Made by a program: the position numbers and the translations under genes
The notes under the pieces: generated by a model
What the model saw: only the letters and a program-made list of their open reading frames with translations
What the model was told of the DNA's origin: nothing
Databases searched by the model: none
Assembly (NCBI RefSeq): GCF_910592395.1
Contig: NC_088321.1
Span: 4,464,001-4,528,000, forward strand
Source of the DNA: Lineus longissimus
Taxonomy: Eukaryota > Nemertea > Pilidiophora > Heteronemertea > Lineidae
DNA: 64,000 bases
Reading direction: 5' to 3'
In this document: positions 30,057 through 41,948 of the stretch, in pieces
Position numbering within the stretch: position 1 is the first letter of the stretch
Layout of the letters: every line of letters starts with the position of its first letter

Positions 30057-30320
30057 GATCGTAAGCGATATTCTCTGACAGCAAACTAACGTCAACCCTC
30101 GTTTTTCTCTTTCCAGACAGCTCGACCTGATGTTTTCTCATACACATACAGTATAGCCTCAATATATCATTCAACGTTTGGAGCGTGACTGTGTACTACA
30201 ACTGTTTCATTTACTAGTGTTTATGACTTCAGGAATTCTAAAGGGAATTACATGTAAGACTGAGTATTTGTGAGTACAGTATATAATCATTCATAAAAAG
30301 TATATACAACAACAACAGTA
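30057..30320. repeat. Direct repeat, copy 2
   Basis: Same sequence as 28979-29180 with indels (a longer middle section around 30145-30230). The interval between the copies includes the Helentron-like insertion. Confidence 0.72.
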
Positions 30321-30436
30321 TGCCCGTGCACGCGCTAGAAAAACTTAAGTTTCTTCCATAACCCCCATAAAGCTCAATTCAATCAAAATTAACGTATTTA
30401 AGGTGCCAGACTCCACAAAATGTGATCAACGACACC

Positions 30437-30691
30437 TTACATATTGTAGCGAGCAAAGAGGTAGGATTTTAGATGCCCTACGAAGACAGGGGTGTTAATG
30501 ATTTGTCTTAAATTGAGTGGTAATTTGTTCCACAACCTAGGTGCAATATAAGAAAAAGCCCTGTCTCCATAAGTCACCAGCCTACCTCTTGGCTGCACCA
30601 AAAGCAAACCATCAGAAGATCGTTGCTGAACCTGCAAAAGGTCCCGAAGATACACTGGAGCGGTTCCCCTGATGCTCTTGTGACATAACAT
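30437..30691 (-). pseudogene. LINE C-terminal region
   Basis: YLRDLLQVQQ, RGRLVTYGDRAFSYIAPRLW and NKLPLNLRQ are the usual C-terminal end of CR1/L2-type pol. The frame between 31082 and 30691 is broken. Stop at 30437. Confidence 0.82.
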
Positions 30692-31081
30692 GAGTTATTT
30701 GAACTCAATGCGCTCCGGAACTCGCAACCAGTGTAAATCATTCAGAACAGGTGTGATATGATCTGACCTGGCCAGACCACTGATAACTCGAGCAGCACAA
30801 TTTTGTACCCTCTGCAGTTTAGCAGTGGTCAGGGTAGGCAGACCAGCTAGAAGGGAGTTAAGATAATCAAGCCTGGAGGTAACGAATGCATGGACATTTC
30901 ATTTGGTTAGAAATTTACGAATTAACCCAACCTTGTGGAGATGAAAAAAGGCATTTTTACAGATGGAATTGACATGTCAAACCATTGACAGATGTTGGTC
31001 GAAAATTGCCCCTATGTTTCTGGCATGAGACACGGCGCAAATGTTGTGCTCCCCAATTTTGACTAACTGGGGGTCAAATCC

Positions 31082-31913
31082 TCAGGCTTGATAATCAGAT
31101 GAAGTAATGAGAAACTCAGTTTTGTCATCGTTAAGCTTGAGGAAGTTCTGTGCTATCCATTTGCGGAGATCGGCTATACAGGCCTCAAGCTTAGCGATGC
31201 CAATCTGAGTCTCATCCCGTTTGAAATAAATGTATAGCTGAAAATCGTCGGCATAAAAGTGCACCTCTAAACCATGCCTTCTAATGAGGTCACCCAGGGG
31301 GCCCATGTAGATCGTGAGCAGGGGGCCCATGTAGATCGTGAATAACAGGGGCCCGAGAACAGAGACTTGCAGGACTCCTGTAGTGAGCTGATGTTGTTTA
31401 GATGCTTCACCACCCACCACTACACTCTGACATCGATTCTCAAGGTAACTCTCAAGCCACCTTAGGACTGTACCCTCTATACCAACTCTGTCCTTAAGTC
31501 GCTGCAAAAGAACGGCATGGTTCACCGTGTCAAATACCGCTGACAAGTCTAATAGTACGAGACCAACCATCTGCTTACGATCGACTGCCAAAAGAAGATA
31601 CCTTGAGAAGAGCCGTCTCAGTGCTATGGTCAGCCCTGTAGGCAGACTGCATCTTTTCATAAAGATCGGCATCCGACAGGTGGGCCTGCAGCTCCTTTGC
31701 AACAACACGTTCGACCAATTTCGACAAAAAGGAAAGATTAGAGACAGGTCGATAGTTCTTTAAGTCGTCCTTATCCAAAGAAGGTTTCTTGAGAAGTGGG
31801 GTTACATTAGCACTTTTCAGACTGTCTGGTACTGTGCCAGTAGCGAGCGACGAGTTCACAATGTCACATAGTATTGGGACCAAACTATCCAGAACAGGAA
31901 CTTCCTTTAACAA
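31082..31913 (-). pseudogene. LINE reverse transcriptase domain
   Basis: The frame from 31913 shows [34 protein letters not shown] and [19 protein letters not shown]; the next frame continues with VGLVLLDLSAVFDTVNH, GVLQVSVLGPLLF and the catalytic FYADDFQLY. A 24-bp tandem duplication repeats LTIYMGPL just before that motif, and a frameshift lies near 31575-31620. It ends at 31082 (DDKTEFLITS). The enzyme would prime on nicked chromosomal DNA. Confidence 0.88.
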
Positions 31914-32161
31914 GGTGGTAGGAATCGGATCTAAGTTACATGATTTGGTAGGAGATCTCTCGATAAGCTTACGTAGTTCTGTAGCTGTAATAAACTGGGC
32001 GGAAAGTCGCTAGTCTCGTCGGAGATGAACAGAAAGTGTCATCCACGGGGTCACCCATTGAATCTCGAAGCTCATCAAGGTAAACATTAATGTTCATCAC
32101 TTTGGTGTGAAAGAAGTGTGCAAAACGATTTGCTAGCAATTGCGAGGAACCCGGGGTATTG

Positions 32162-32213
32162 CTAGGTAGAATGGCTAGGTAGAATGGCTAGGTAGAATGG
32201 CTAGGTAGAATGG
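32162..32213. repeat. 13-bp tandem repeat in the LINE
   Basis: GCTAGGTAGAATG is repeated about four times, disrupting the EN-RT linker. Confidence 0.85.
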
Positions 32214-32374
32214 GACTTTTCGACGCACGAACAATTGTTTAGACTTAACGGGGGCATGTTTGTCTAAGAGTGAACCAAGTGTGTCATTGTATTGTTGCAC
32301 CAAACTCGAAGTGTCTGTACTACTTCGCCTTGCATGCACAGATTCGGCAACATCTTCCCCAAAGTCAGAGGTGT

Positions 32375-33126
32375 TTATCGATTAATCTTGCGAATATTGG
32401 TCACACTTTGCTCACGAGTCTGCGAAATCGGACAACTCAGACAGAACAACACTGGAGCATGATCAGACATAGCAATAGGACCGACTGAGAGATCCTGAAT
32501 AATGTGTCTCTCTGATTTCCATGTTATAAGATGATCAAGGGTATTGCCCTTTATATGTGTGGGTTCCGTGACGTGCAGGGGGAGATTGTGCCGATCGAGC
32601 AGTTCTAAATACCGTTTGGCCTCCGCGTCGCTTTGGATCATTCACATGAATGTTCATATCCCCAAGAAAAAGAAGAAGACGTGCAGTGGATGAATAAGCC
32701 TCACAGAAGTCCGCAAACTCATCACAGAACGTCGAGAATGAGATTCTCCTCTTCTTGTTTGATTTAAGCCGATACAGAATGGCCAGCTTGAAATGACCAA
32801 CATCAGTCGTCAGATCTGCTTGAAGGGCCTCGAAGGTTGTCAGCTCCTGTGGTTTGAACAATGTTCAAGGAGTCTTTATGAACGATGGCGACACCGCCAC
32901 CACGGCTTCCCCGAGGCATGTGACAGATTTTAAAACCTGGTGGAACCAAATTCCCAAGCTGTATCTTGTGTTTCTCATCGGACCCTAGCCATGTTTCCGT
33001 AACAGCAACCAAATCAAGGTCATTGTCAGTAACAAAGTCACAGAACGCTGTAGTTTTGTTGCAAACAGATTGCATGTTCACAAGACCCACTTTGATAGAA
33101 CCTGGGCCAGAGGGGGTTAAATTCAC
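32375..33126 (-). pseudogene. LINE endonuclease (APE-type) domain
   Basis: Three overlapping frames (33126-32803, 32861-32535 and 32641-32375) give LVNMQSVCNKT, LDLVAVTETWLG, GGVAIVHK, LFLGDMNIHV, TLDHLIT and SDHAPVLF in order. These are the E, D-N and S-D-H motifs of APE-like endonucleases that nick the target DNA. The frame breaks near 32640 and 32830. Confidence 0.85.
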
Positions 33127-33307
33127 TCCATGTGACTCTCCACTACTGCTGATCTAAGCAATTGTCTGATTACAAGGGGCAAAAGTTATAGGTGATGTCA
33201 TTTTCACTGCTGTTTTAAATTTTACCAGAGATAGAAATACAAATTCGAAGTATTGAATCCTAAATTCAGAGGAAAACAATTAATTTAGGAAATATATAAA
33301 TTTTGGT

Positions 33308-33483
33308 TTAGTATGTCTGCAGTTTGGCAAAATGAATATCCCAGTCACGTTGGCCATGGGCTATGCAGTCGCGATCATCCGACGTGAAAATTTTGATTGC
33401 TTCTCTAGTTGTTGGAGATGATTCAGTTTGGGGCATTTTGAGTGGAATAAACAGATGCCCATCAACCATATCCCGACCAGGGC
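33308..33483 (-). other. ORF piece flanking Harbinger 3 (left)
   Basis: An open frame (GRDMVDGHLFIPLKMPQ and on to LQTY) is cut at the CAG target site. It could have formed one exon with 39155-39342, but the two pieces are not in the same register. Not recognised. Confidence 0.25.
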
Positions 33484-33674
33484 CCGGTTGCTCAATCAGC
33501 GTTTGCATTAACGCCAGCGTTAAATCTCACCTAACGTGGCGTTAAATATTTTTGGGTTGCTCAATTAGCGTTAGGCAAAGACCGGCGTTAAATTTGGCGT
33601 TAAATTTAAAGTACCTCCTCAGCCTCAGTTAAACCCAGCGTTAGGAAATTTCTGGCGTTAGCAGCAAATCCAAC

Positions 33675-35217
33675 ATGGCCGCCAACATTGCAATCTTTCC
33701 ACTTCAGCCACAAATTCAGGCAATTCGACAATATAATCGCACTTTTAATCATCTTGAGCGCTTTAATGATAAGAAACTATTTAAAAGGTATCGTTTTGAG
33801 TTGGATGGGATTGAATTTATATGTGATTTAGTGAGAGAGGACCTCGAAAGAGCAAGTGGTAGATCAATGGCCCTCACAGTGGAAATACCAGTGCTCCTTG
33901 CCTTGCGTTTGCTTCGTGGGCATTTTTGGAGGCAATAGGAGACACCCTTGGTGTAGACAAGGGATCAGTATCAAGAGCTGTGCATGATGTTAGTGCTGCG
34001 TTACACCGCCGGAGGGATGAATTTATAAAATGGCCAATCCAAGTCGAAGAGCGGCGTAAAGTACAGATGGGTTTCTACAACATCTCAGGCTTCCCAAGAG
34101 TACTCGGCTGCATAGACGGCACTCATGTGAGGATTATATGCCCAAATGCGCCACTCTTGCCAGTAGAAGCACCACCACCTCCACCACCACCACCAGCAGA
34201 TGATGAATAGCAGCTACCACAGCAGGCACAGCCAATGCCAAATGCAGCACGGCCAGAGGAAGATCCACATGATGATGATCCACAGCAGCCTCAACAGCAG
34301 GGAAGGGTCCCAAACTATGAAGCGTCATTCGTTAATCGCAAGGGCTACCACAGCCTAAACATCCAGGCAGTCTCTGACCACACTGGTAAGTATTTATTAC
34401 CATACCTAACCTTTATTTCTTGCAGAAATGGATGAAATAACTACGATTTTTCACCCTGAATTCTGACAAGTTTTGACAGAAGCTGCCATCTTTGTTTATG
34501 ACCGAGGTGAAGGTCATGCAAGTTCATGCAGTGCTGATATAGGGGGTGCAAACTTGGTATTAATTCAATGGTTTAAAGGGGGCACTATCTGCATTTTAAT
34601 GTATGTTGGGAATTTTTCTCCTAGTCAGTGATGTTATAACCACTTTGACTCCCACTTGAAATAGGATTCCTGTAGTATCTTTATTGTTGTGTAAATTTTC
34701 AGGAAAGTTCACAAACATAGTGGCAAAGTGGCCTGGAGCTACCCATGACAGCTACATTTTCCGTAACTCAGCCCTCTCCGTCCACATGGAAGCGAATAAC
34801 CCAAGAGGAGAGGACGGTATGATGTTAGGAGATAGTGGCTATCCTTGCAGGCCATTCCTCATCACCCCCTACCCCAACCCTACAACACCTCGTGAGCAGC
34901 ACTTTAACAAGTCCCTCTGTGGCACAAGAGTTCGCATTGAACATGCCTTTGGTGTCCTCAAACGGCGATTCCATGTGTTGCATGGCGAAGTTCGCATGCA
35001 ACCTGAACGTGTGGTAAAGATTGTGTCGGCGTGCACAGTGTTGCACAATATTGCAGTCATGAGGGGAGAACGGGAGCCCCCAGAGGACGAGAGTGACAAC
35101 AGTGATCTTGAGAATAACGACATTGATAGCGACAGTGATAGTGATGGTGGAGACGATTATGATGGGCCAGAAAATGGACGACCTTACAGGGATTACCTGG
35201 CAACCAAATACTTCTAA
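33675..35217 (+). pseudogene. PIF/Harbinger 3 transposase (HARBI1-like)
   Basis: The start MAANIAIFPLQPQIQAI is at 33675. The HTH-like region runs to LLALRLL, where a one-base slip (near 33908-33925) moves the frame to FLEAIGDTLGVDKGSVSRAV. GCIDGTHVRI holds the first D. A TAG at 34208 follows a repetitive Pro-codon run. An intron 34386-34702 (HTG|GTAAGT, TTTTCAG|GA) precedes GKFTNIVAKWPGATHDSYIF, LGDSGYPC (second D) and RVRIEHAFGVLKRRF (E). The end is acidic and closes ATKYF with a TAA at 35215-35217, at the edge of a MITE. The catalytic triad is intact, so few lesions separate it from activity. Confidence 0.86.
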
Positions 35218-36168
35218 AGGTAAACTATAGGCAGCAGCTAGGTAGAGGCAATATAAAGTTAATAGACGAAGCAGCCAATTATATCGTCTCTCATATCTCA
35301 CAGTATGTTAAAACCATTCCATACTTCATACTGAATCTGACATGACCAAGTGCCCTTGCTGTGTATATAATGCCCGCCGTTCACGATCAAATGTTTTGGT
35401 CAAATCTGTTGGTCAAACTTTTGTGTCAAATTTTCTAGTTCAGCCGCCCGTCGTGCACGATGGATTTATTTCATCAAATCTTTTCCAATATGGCTCCCGT
35501 GCAGTCAAGACTGATTGTGGCAGCTGTTGCATGTGCAGCCATAACTGCAATTGTTGCGAGCCCTCTACTCTTCGATCAACACATCTACAGCATTTTTTGT
35601 CCAAACCATCTTGGTACAAGCCTGCGTTTCGACCGAGTGTGCAGGTATGGTGCGAGTTGCTTGCATAAAGTGTACCTGAATTATTTCTTGGCGCATAATA
35701 CTCATTATTATAACTATTAACTGTCTTTGTCGCTGTCCCGGCTCACAAAGGATCGGTACAGTATATGAATAGGCCTACCTATTTGGACAGCTCGGATAGT
35801 GAAAGACCATGCTTTAATTGTTACTAAAAACGCCAATGCGCGTCACACCTGAAAAAAACCCCATCTAATTGATGTGTTCATTGATTGATGGCCCGATAAT
35901 ATTGAAATGGCTACTTTGACTCAAACGGTTAATCGTACAGAAAAAATCCAATCCCGCCGCTCACGATCCAATATTTCCGAATCGTACTAAATAAATAGGA
36001 CCGGTTCTATCCAAAACAATTTTTATCCTAGGAACATATTTCATCCAATTTCCCGTCGTTCATGATCAAACTTTTTGGTCAAATTAAATTTGATCGTGAA
36101 CGGCGGGCATTAGTCACCTGAAGATGACCAATTTAACCCCCTAACCAATGCCTATAGTTTGCCTTTTT
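35216..36168. mobile_element. MITE (AAAGG...TATAGGCA family) at the transposase stop codon
   Basis: The ends AAAGGTAAACTATAGGCA and, inverted, AAAGGCAAACTATAGGCA mark a small MITE (about 210 bp without its insert). It begins inside the transposase TAA codon. Relatives lie at 59661-60050. It is itself split by a 741-bp element. Confidence 0.65.
35370..36110. mobile_element. 741-bp TA-flanked TIR element nested in the MITE
   Basis: ATGCCCGCCGTTCACGATCA and its complement form the ends, flanked by TA on both sides (35368-35369 and 36111-36112), as for Tc1/mariner-type elements. No transposase; the GATCAAA/TTTGGTCAAA motif recurs inside. Confidence 0.8.
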
Positions 36169-36369
36169 AAAATGCTATCTGAGTAAACTGATTAAATTCA
36201 ATTAAGCCCCAGTTAGAAATTGGCAATTAATTCAGCGCAAGCTCAGTTTGAATCTTTATACCATTTCATTAATAATAAATACATGTACAATTTCATTTAT
36301 AATAATGCTGTAATGTACAATGTAATGTACATGTTAATATTTTACACATTAACACAGTCCTGGCAGTCC

Positions 36370-38936
36370 TTAAAGTTGAAAATTCACAAATTTGTGAAGG
36401 GCCTCCTCTTCCATTTTCTCGCGTAAGTAGTCCATCTTGACCTTCATCAGTGCAATATGGGTGTTGGCTTCCTCCCGTTGCACTTTTTGGGTCTCTGCCA
36501 CAGCTACCTGCGCCTCCAAAGTGGCTTGCAGCACCTTCAACTGAAGGTCGCGAATGTCTTGGCTGCTGACTTTAGAGCCTGAAAAATGACAACATATGAA
36601 TCTTCGATCAGGTACACATACCATTGTCTAACATTTAGTACATTTGTGTGATACTATGGCTGTTACCTATAATTCAGTCATTTATTATTATCATATTACT
36701 TGATGTGTAATTCATTCTTTGATATCACCAAAAATCAATGAAGACTAGTCTATATTATTACCTGAACCTTGACCAAATACTAAGATATTAAGGCATAGCA
36801 ATTAATCAAGTGAGAAGTAGCCTATAGAATATTGTCAGTAAAGGTTTGCAAAGCTATACCAACCTGATGCTAATCCTACCGATCCCACTTGTGACCTGGA
36901 GGATTTTGATTTCGCTGGTACCACCTTCTTAGTCTTTGTCTTCATTGTCATGACACATTTTGGGGGTGTGGGGCCAGCTGAGTACAGTTCCAAATAATCT
37001 GAAATACAGGTAGTTGGCAAGTTTAAATAGAGACAAGGTTTTATTCATTCTTGGTTAATTAATTTCGAAAATGAATGCTTGTTTTATGTCATAAAAATAA
37101 TGTCATGAAACTTAGTTGGGAGTTTAGTCACAATTTTCAAGAGAATTTTTAAACCTTCATCTGGAGATCTGTAATGCAACCATGTATAGTGTATGTAGCA
37201 ATTACCTGATTCATAAGTCATGCTTGTTTTGACTTCTTCAATATCGTCATTGGGATATCCAGAAGTTGGCAGACCTGAAATTCGACCAGAAAATTAGCAA
37301 GCTAGATGATTTTAGTCTGCATTAAAACAGTTGGTATTTTATCAAAATTTGTATTCTGTCACTACTTTAAAAGTCTGATACTGTAGTACAAAGAATTCAA
37401 ACAGTGAATGCATCAGTTGGTCTAACTTGCCAATAAAACACAATAATTTAAATCATACCTATTTCAGCAATGACAATGGCAGAGGCTGGTACTTGCTCCT
37501 CATTCCTGGGCTTAAGTGGTGGTATGAAAACTCTCCCTGGCCCTGCTCCAATTGCTGCAGGTATTCCTGGAATGAGAGGGTTTTTTTGTAGAAATTGTAA
37601 ATACTATTTAAAATGTCTACTCTTCCTTCTTCAACAATTGAACATGTTGAAGATGATTTCAGTTCTTTGCAAGTTGTCCACCTATTAATGTATTAAGAGT
37701 TGAGTATTTATAGAGATTAACTTTTCTAAAGGGTAGTTAATATTTTTCAGATGTTTTAGATCTACATGACCGACATTAAGCAGTCTCTATACTAAATAAT
37801 GCTATTTTCAAAACTTCTATTTTTATATAAAAGTCGTCAGTGAAATGTGCTGACTATTCCCTTTATAAGCTTTCATTTTCACTGTATTGTAAACTGGTAT
37901 TTCTGTATGTTTTTAATTAAGTGTTATACTATCTGTACTTTGATAGTTGTTTGTTATTGTATTGCACTGTAAAAAAGTTTATCTGAAATGGCACTTCATA
38001 TTTTATGTGTGCCCACTGAGCATGCTCAGTTCGCATCAAGCATTTCCAGAAGCTAGAGAATGTTGCACAAATTTCCAAATGAAATCTGTATTTATTCACA
38101 GTTATGATACAAAAAAAGATGGTTCATTATAGTAAGTCTGTATTTTAGTCTGTTTATAAGATGTTGATCATTTGTTTGAACAGTGTTCTACGGGGGAAAC
38201 GAGGATATTTGGTGTGGCAAGTTGGTATATTTGGTATCGTGTGATTTGGCAAGCATGGATGCGTTTTGAACATGTACATTGGCAGTGTGCCAATAATGAC
38301 GTAGTTGGAGGAGTTTCCCATTTGCTGGGGATTCCCAAACAAGCAGACGAACTAGAAAACTTCTTTCTAGCTCCAAATAAAGGTTGACTTATCAAAAAAG
38401 TTGTAAAATAATGAACACATACCAGATGTGCTGGCTTGCACCCCATGATGATGTGGGTCAACAACTGTCTTCCTCTTCTTGCAAGGCATATCCAGGGGTT
38501 GAGGCTGGCCAATTGTTGTTTCAAAACCATCAACAACACCATTGAAGCTAGCATCATCTTTGAATATGTCAATGATCTTCTCTGTGATGGTATTCAATGG
38601 CGCCATACATGCCCCGCCACCAGTTTTGCCCATGTGTTGTCGACGCTGCCCATGCACCTCCTTGGCCTTGGAAACCAACGAATTCCACCTCTCCCTCACC
38701 TGGGTTGCAGTTCTGGTTGTTCCCAGGGCTGACACCTTCATTGCAATATCATCCCAGACATTCATCTTTAGGCTCTTACTGACTTCGTTACTAAACTTTG
38801 CCCTAAGCATCTCCAACTGGACCTCAACCAATTCCACAAGCAGAATGGTGACTTCTGGGGTCCAGTTGGACCCCCTTTCCCTCTTCTTTTTCATTTTTGG
38901 TGCGGATACAAAATTCTCAGTACTGGAGGCTGCCAT
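36370..38936 (-). CDS. SANT/Myb-like DNA-binding protein of Harbinger 3, five exons, intact
   Basis: Exons 38936-38423, 37566-37459, 37274-37206, 36998-36864 and 36578-36370 join in phase 1 throughout and give 344 residues without a stop. The N-terminus (SNWTPEVTILLVELVEVQLE, then WDDIAMKVSALGTTRTATQV and RERWNSLVSKAK) is a Myb/SANT trihelix domain. A nuclear-signal-like PCKKRKTVV follows. The C-terminal exon is a predicted coiled coil (LQLKVLQATLEAQVAVAETQ onward to REKMEEEALHKF). Such proteins bind the element ends and help the transposase enter the nucleus. Regulation is likely from the right terminal repeat, 215 bp upstream. It is the best-preserved mobile-element gene in the window. Confidence 0.85.
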
Positions 38937-39154
38937 CTTGGAAAATTTGGGAGGAACTTGATTGCATTGTGGGTAATTTCCCTAGCAACGGACTAACGCC
39001 AGCATTTAGGCAATGTTAGCTAACGCTGGCGTTAAAATGACTTTGGGCAACCCAAATTTAACGCTAAGTTAGCAAACGCCACGTTAAGGATTTAACGCTG
39101 AAAAATGCTGCTAACGCCACGTTAACATAACGCTGATTGAGCAACCGGGCCCAG

Positions 39155-39342
39155 GGCGATATGGTGTCATATCCCAACAGGAAATATGGCGTCGGGTATC
39201 TTTCATCCGTTTGCATGCGGGGTGAAGGCAGCAATCCATCGAAGAAGGACCCCAAACCTCGTAGGATCGTGCCGAAGTCGACAAAGGCTGCTTCATGAGC
39301 CCAAGTCCCTTCGAACGGCATTTGATCATTCCTCCCAGCCAT
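39155..39342 (-). other. ORF piece flanking Harbinger 3 (right)
   Basis: An open frame from an ATG at 39342 (MAGRNDQMPFEGTW, later PTPYFLLGYDTI) is interrupted by the element. It is protein-like but not recognised. Confidence 0.25.
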
Positions 39343-39367
39343 TGGGTTGGTTGTGGACTGGAATATA

Positions 39368-41948
39368 CTCTAGACTCGATCTTGTAAGGACAAACAATAC
39401 TAGGATACAGACAATACAGTAAACCCACCTACTCCACGCGGTACTGAATAGGCTCTACTATTCCTATATGTACAAGGGCCAATGATTCGCTGGACTAAGG
39501 TCTAGGCGTCACAACTGCACTGCATGTGCCCGCCTGCGTTTCTCTTCGGCAAAGCCCATCGGTGATGTCATGCGTGTACAATGCTTTGTGAGGCCTGGGG
39601 ACTGGACACAATAAACCTTGAATTGGATTCTGTAGAGCACGCATGTACTGTTTGTTGCTGAGGTTAACTGGTTTAATTGAGTAGAACGGCTAAAACCAGC
39701 CACATTTCAACATACAGGGTGACCCAGCAAATACGATTTGACATTTTCAATGAAGTCCTATCTGGGGTCCTTTCCACCTAGGCCTAATCCAGTTCATGTT
39801 CAGGGTCAAGGAATGCCATTCCATCCTCCTGATCATCATTGCCATCGGCAGGTAATTGGAGTGGTCCGTCGTCAATGTTGTCTGGACGAAAAGCCGTCTC
39901 AAAGCCATTGACGACGACCTGGACCTCCACTGCTTCCCATGCCCGACTGACAATGTTGATCACATTAACTAAGGAAATCTGGTCACAGGCACCCTGTTCA
40001 TTAGTGTTTCTACTTTTCCAGTCCTTCCATTCTTTCCTGGCATGTTTCTTAAACGATGCCATAACAGACACATCTAAAGGCTGTGCAATTGAGGTACACC
40101 CCGCAGGTACCAAATCTATGATTCCCCCAGTTCCATCACTGCGTTCCCAAAGACCTCTGTTAGATGAACTCTGTATCGGTCCACGATAATAAAGAACTGA
40201 TCGCAGTTTTCTCCCTGCACATGCGGCTCAAGAACAGTATCTGTCCAGTGTTCAATGGTGTCTTGCCTCATCCAGCCAGTATCAGAAGTGGTAACTTTCA
40301 CATTATGTGGCAGTTCTTGCTGAGCAACTTGCTCCATCTGCCTCACAAATCCACGACGAGGAAATGTTATGTGAGCTGGAAGTTTTACTCCTGTAGCAGC
40401 AATGCACAATGTAACGGTGCAACCTAACTTGGCATTTGCACGAGATGTCCGGATAACGACCGATTGCGCCCCTGTGGTTTCACATGTATTAGACAAGACC
40501 ACAATTGATTTTTTAAGCCTTTTAGCAGTTAAATTGTCAATGTTTGACCGCGACGCATCAAATACTGCGTGCGGTTGTGAATCTGAAATTTAGATTATGT
40601 TATTCCGGACAGTCGGGCAAGTAAATGGTGAAAAATAAACTGGTAGTTGACCACGGAAATTTTTTGATAATCGACAAATTAGACAGACTTTGATATTTCC
40701 ACTCTTTTCAGCCAACTGGCAGAAAAAACTCAAAACATTACCCAATTAGCAAAATTCGAAATTAATTTTTTCATCAAATAATTTCTTTATATCTGTAGAC
40801 TTGCCACAACAAATATGTTTTCAATACCTCTCCAAATATGTACCTGAGAGTTAAAAACATGCACTCGTCTAATTGATAGGCCTCGACCCTCCAACCTATG
40901 AATATTCATTAGTGGTCTTGTCTCGTATACACAGGACGACAATCCAATAGCAAGAAAGTTTCATCCATGTTGAAAAAGAATCCCATTGGTATCTGAAACT
41001 GTTCAACTTCCCCAGCGACATCATTTCTGAATTGCGCGACTCTAGCTGCGTCGTCTGCAGGGATCGTAGTAGTGTTTTTATTAGTCTTCCGAAAAGAAAT
41101 GTTCTTTCTCTTCATGAAATCGGTCACCCAACCTGCTGAGGCGTGGAATTCATGCCGAATCGGTCTAGAACGGACAATTTCATTCCGTCTGTCTTCTGCC
41201 AAGTTGTCCCACCACGTTTGGAAAAGATCAAGTGCTTTTACTTGGAGGTCCGAGACAGACACAACCAGACGCTTTTGCCTTTCACCTACGAACCACTCAT
41301 GGAGATTAGTTTCTACTTCAGGCCATGTTCCGACATGATTTTCGTATTTCTCGTATTTTACGAATTTTACCATTTTTCTCGAACAGTACGGCATCTAGCT
41401 CCTCTCGGTCCCATTTCCGAAAGGTGGAGGGCGGAATTCTGTGATGATTTGCAAATTCATCACTACTGGGGACTGTTCCGTTCGCCAAGGCCTCTTCACA
41501 ATCGGTTAGATACCGATTTTTTTCACTGATACCGTAGCTACGTCGACACTTTCTTAGCGGTGGTACATCCATGACAGCACATGTAGGCCTACAGCAAGCC
41601 AGAGTGTACAGGCCAAAAATGACATGACAGTAACGGCTTACGAAGATGACCCAGTAAACGTCAGCTTGGCCTATAAACCTCATCAATTTCATAATGCAAT
41701 AGTATTGTGAAGAATTCGGAAGACTCGCCCATGACAATTGGCCTACTATTCCAGGTTACCACTCTGATCTGCATCACAGAGAGTTGGACTTGACCAAGAG
41801 TGGTGGTTACCTGCAGGGTTGATAGGACACATTGATTTTGGTCCAAGGCCCCTCTACACAAAAGAAAAGTAACGCCTATTCAGTACCGCGTGGAGTGGGT
41901 GGGTTTACTGGGGTTGTATTGTCTGTCCTTACAAGATCGAGTCTAGAG
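39368..41948. mobile_element. pogo-like (Tc1/mariner superfamily) transposon
   Basis: Inverted ends CTCTAGACTCGATCTTGTAA extend about 90 bp with small indels and are flanked by TA (39366-39367 and 41949-41950). The 2581-bp interior holds one transposase gene on the minus strand. Confidence 0.85.
39784..41572 (-). pseudogene. pogo-type transposase with CENP-B HTH region
   Basis: The start at 41572 (MDVPPLRKCRRSYGIS) opens an N-terminal HTH (ANHHRIPPSTFRKWDREEL). A frameshift near 41340-41394 leads to the CENP-B-like region (VETNLHEWFVGERQKR, GWVTDFMKRKNISFR) and the DDE_1 core: FFNMDETFLL (first D), then an intron (about 40910-40585), ANAKLGCTVTLCI, QFFIIVDRYRVHL (second D) and GCTSIAQPLDVSVMASFKKH (third D). 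An acidic tail ends at 39784. DNA binding by the HTH and cutting at TA sites are the family roles. The frameshift suggests a pseudogene; the pieces at 40909-40500 depend on the proposed intron. Confidence 0.82.

Larger units (their letters stand above)
30390..33150 (-). mobile_element. CR1/L2-like LINE, damaged
   Basis: The minus strand carries an apurinic endonuclease domain, then reverse transcriptase, then the C-terminal tail, the order of non-LTR retrotransposons. Several frameshifts and a 13-bp tandem repeat (32162-32213) break it. A 5' ORF1 was not seen. Confidence 0.88.
33481..39151. mobile_element. PIF/Harbinger element 3
   Basis: The ends GGCCCGGTTGCTCAATCAGC and its complement are flanked by CAG at 33478-33480 and 39152-39154. 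Subterminal regions contain many copies of a TAACGC/GCGTTA motif. Two convergent genes lie inside: the transposase (plus) and a SANT/Myb-like gene (minus). Two nested MITEs lie between them. Confidence 0.9.
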
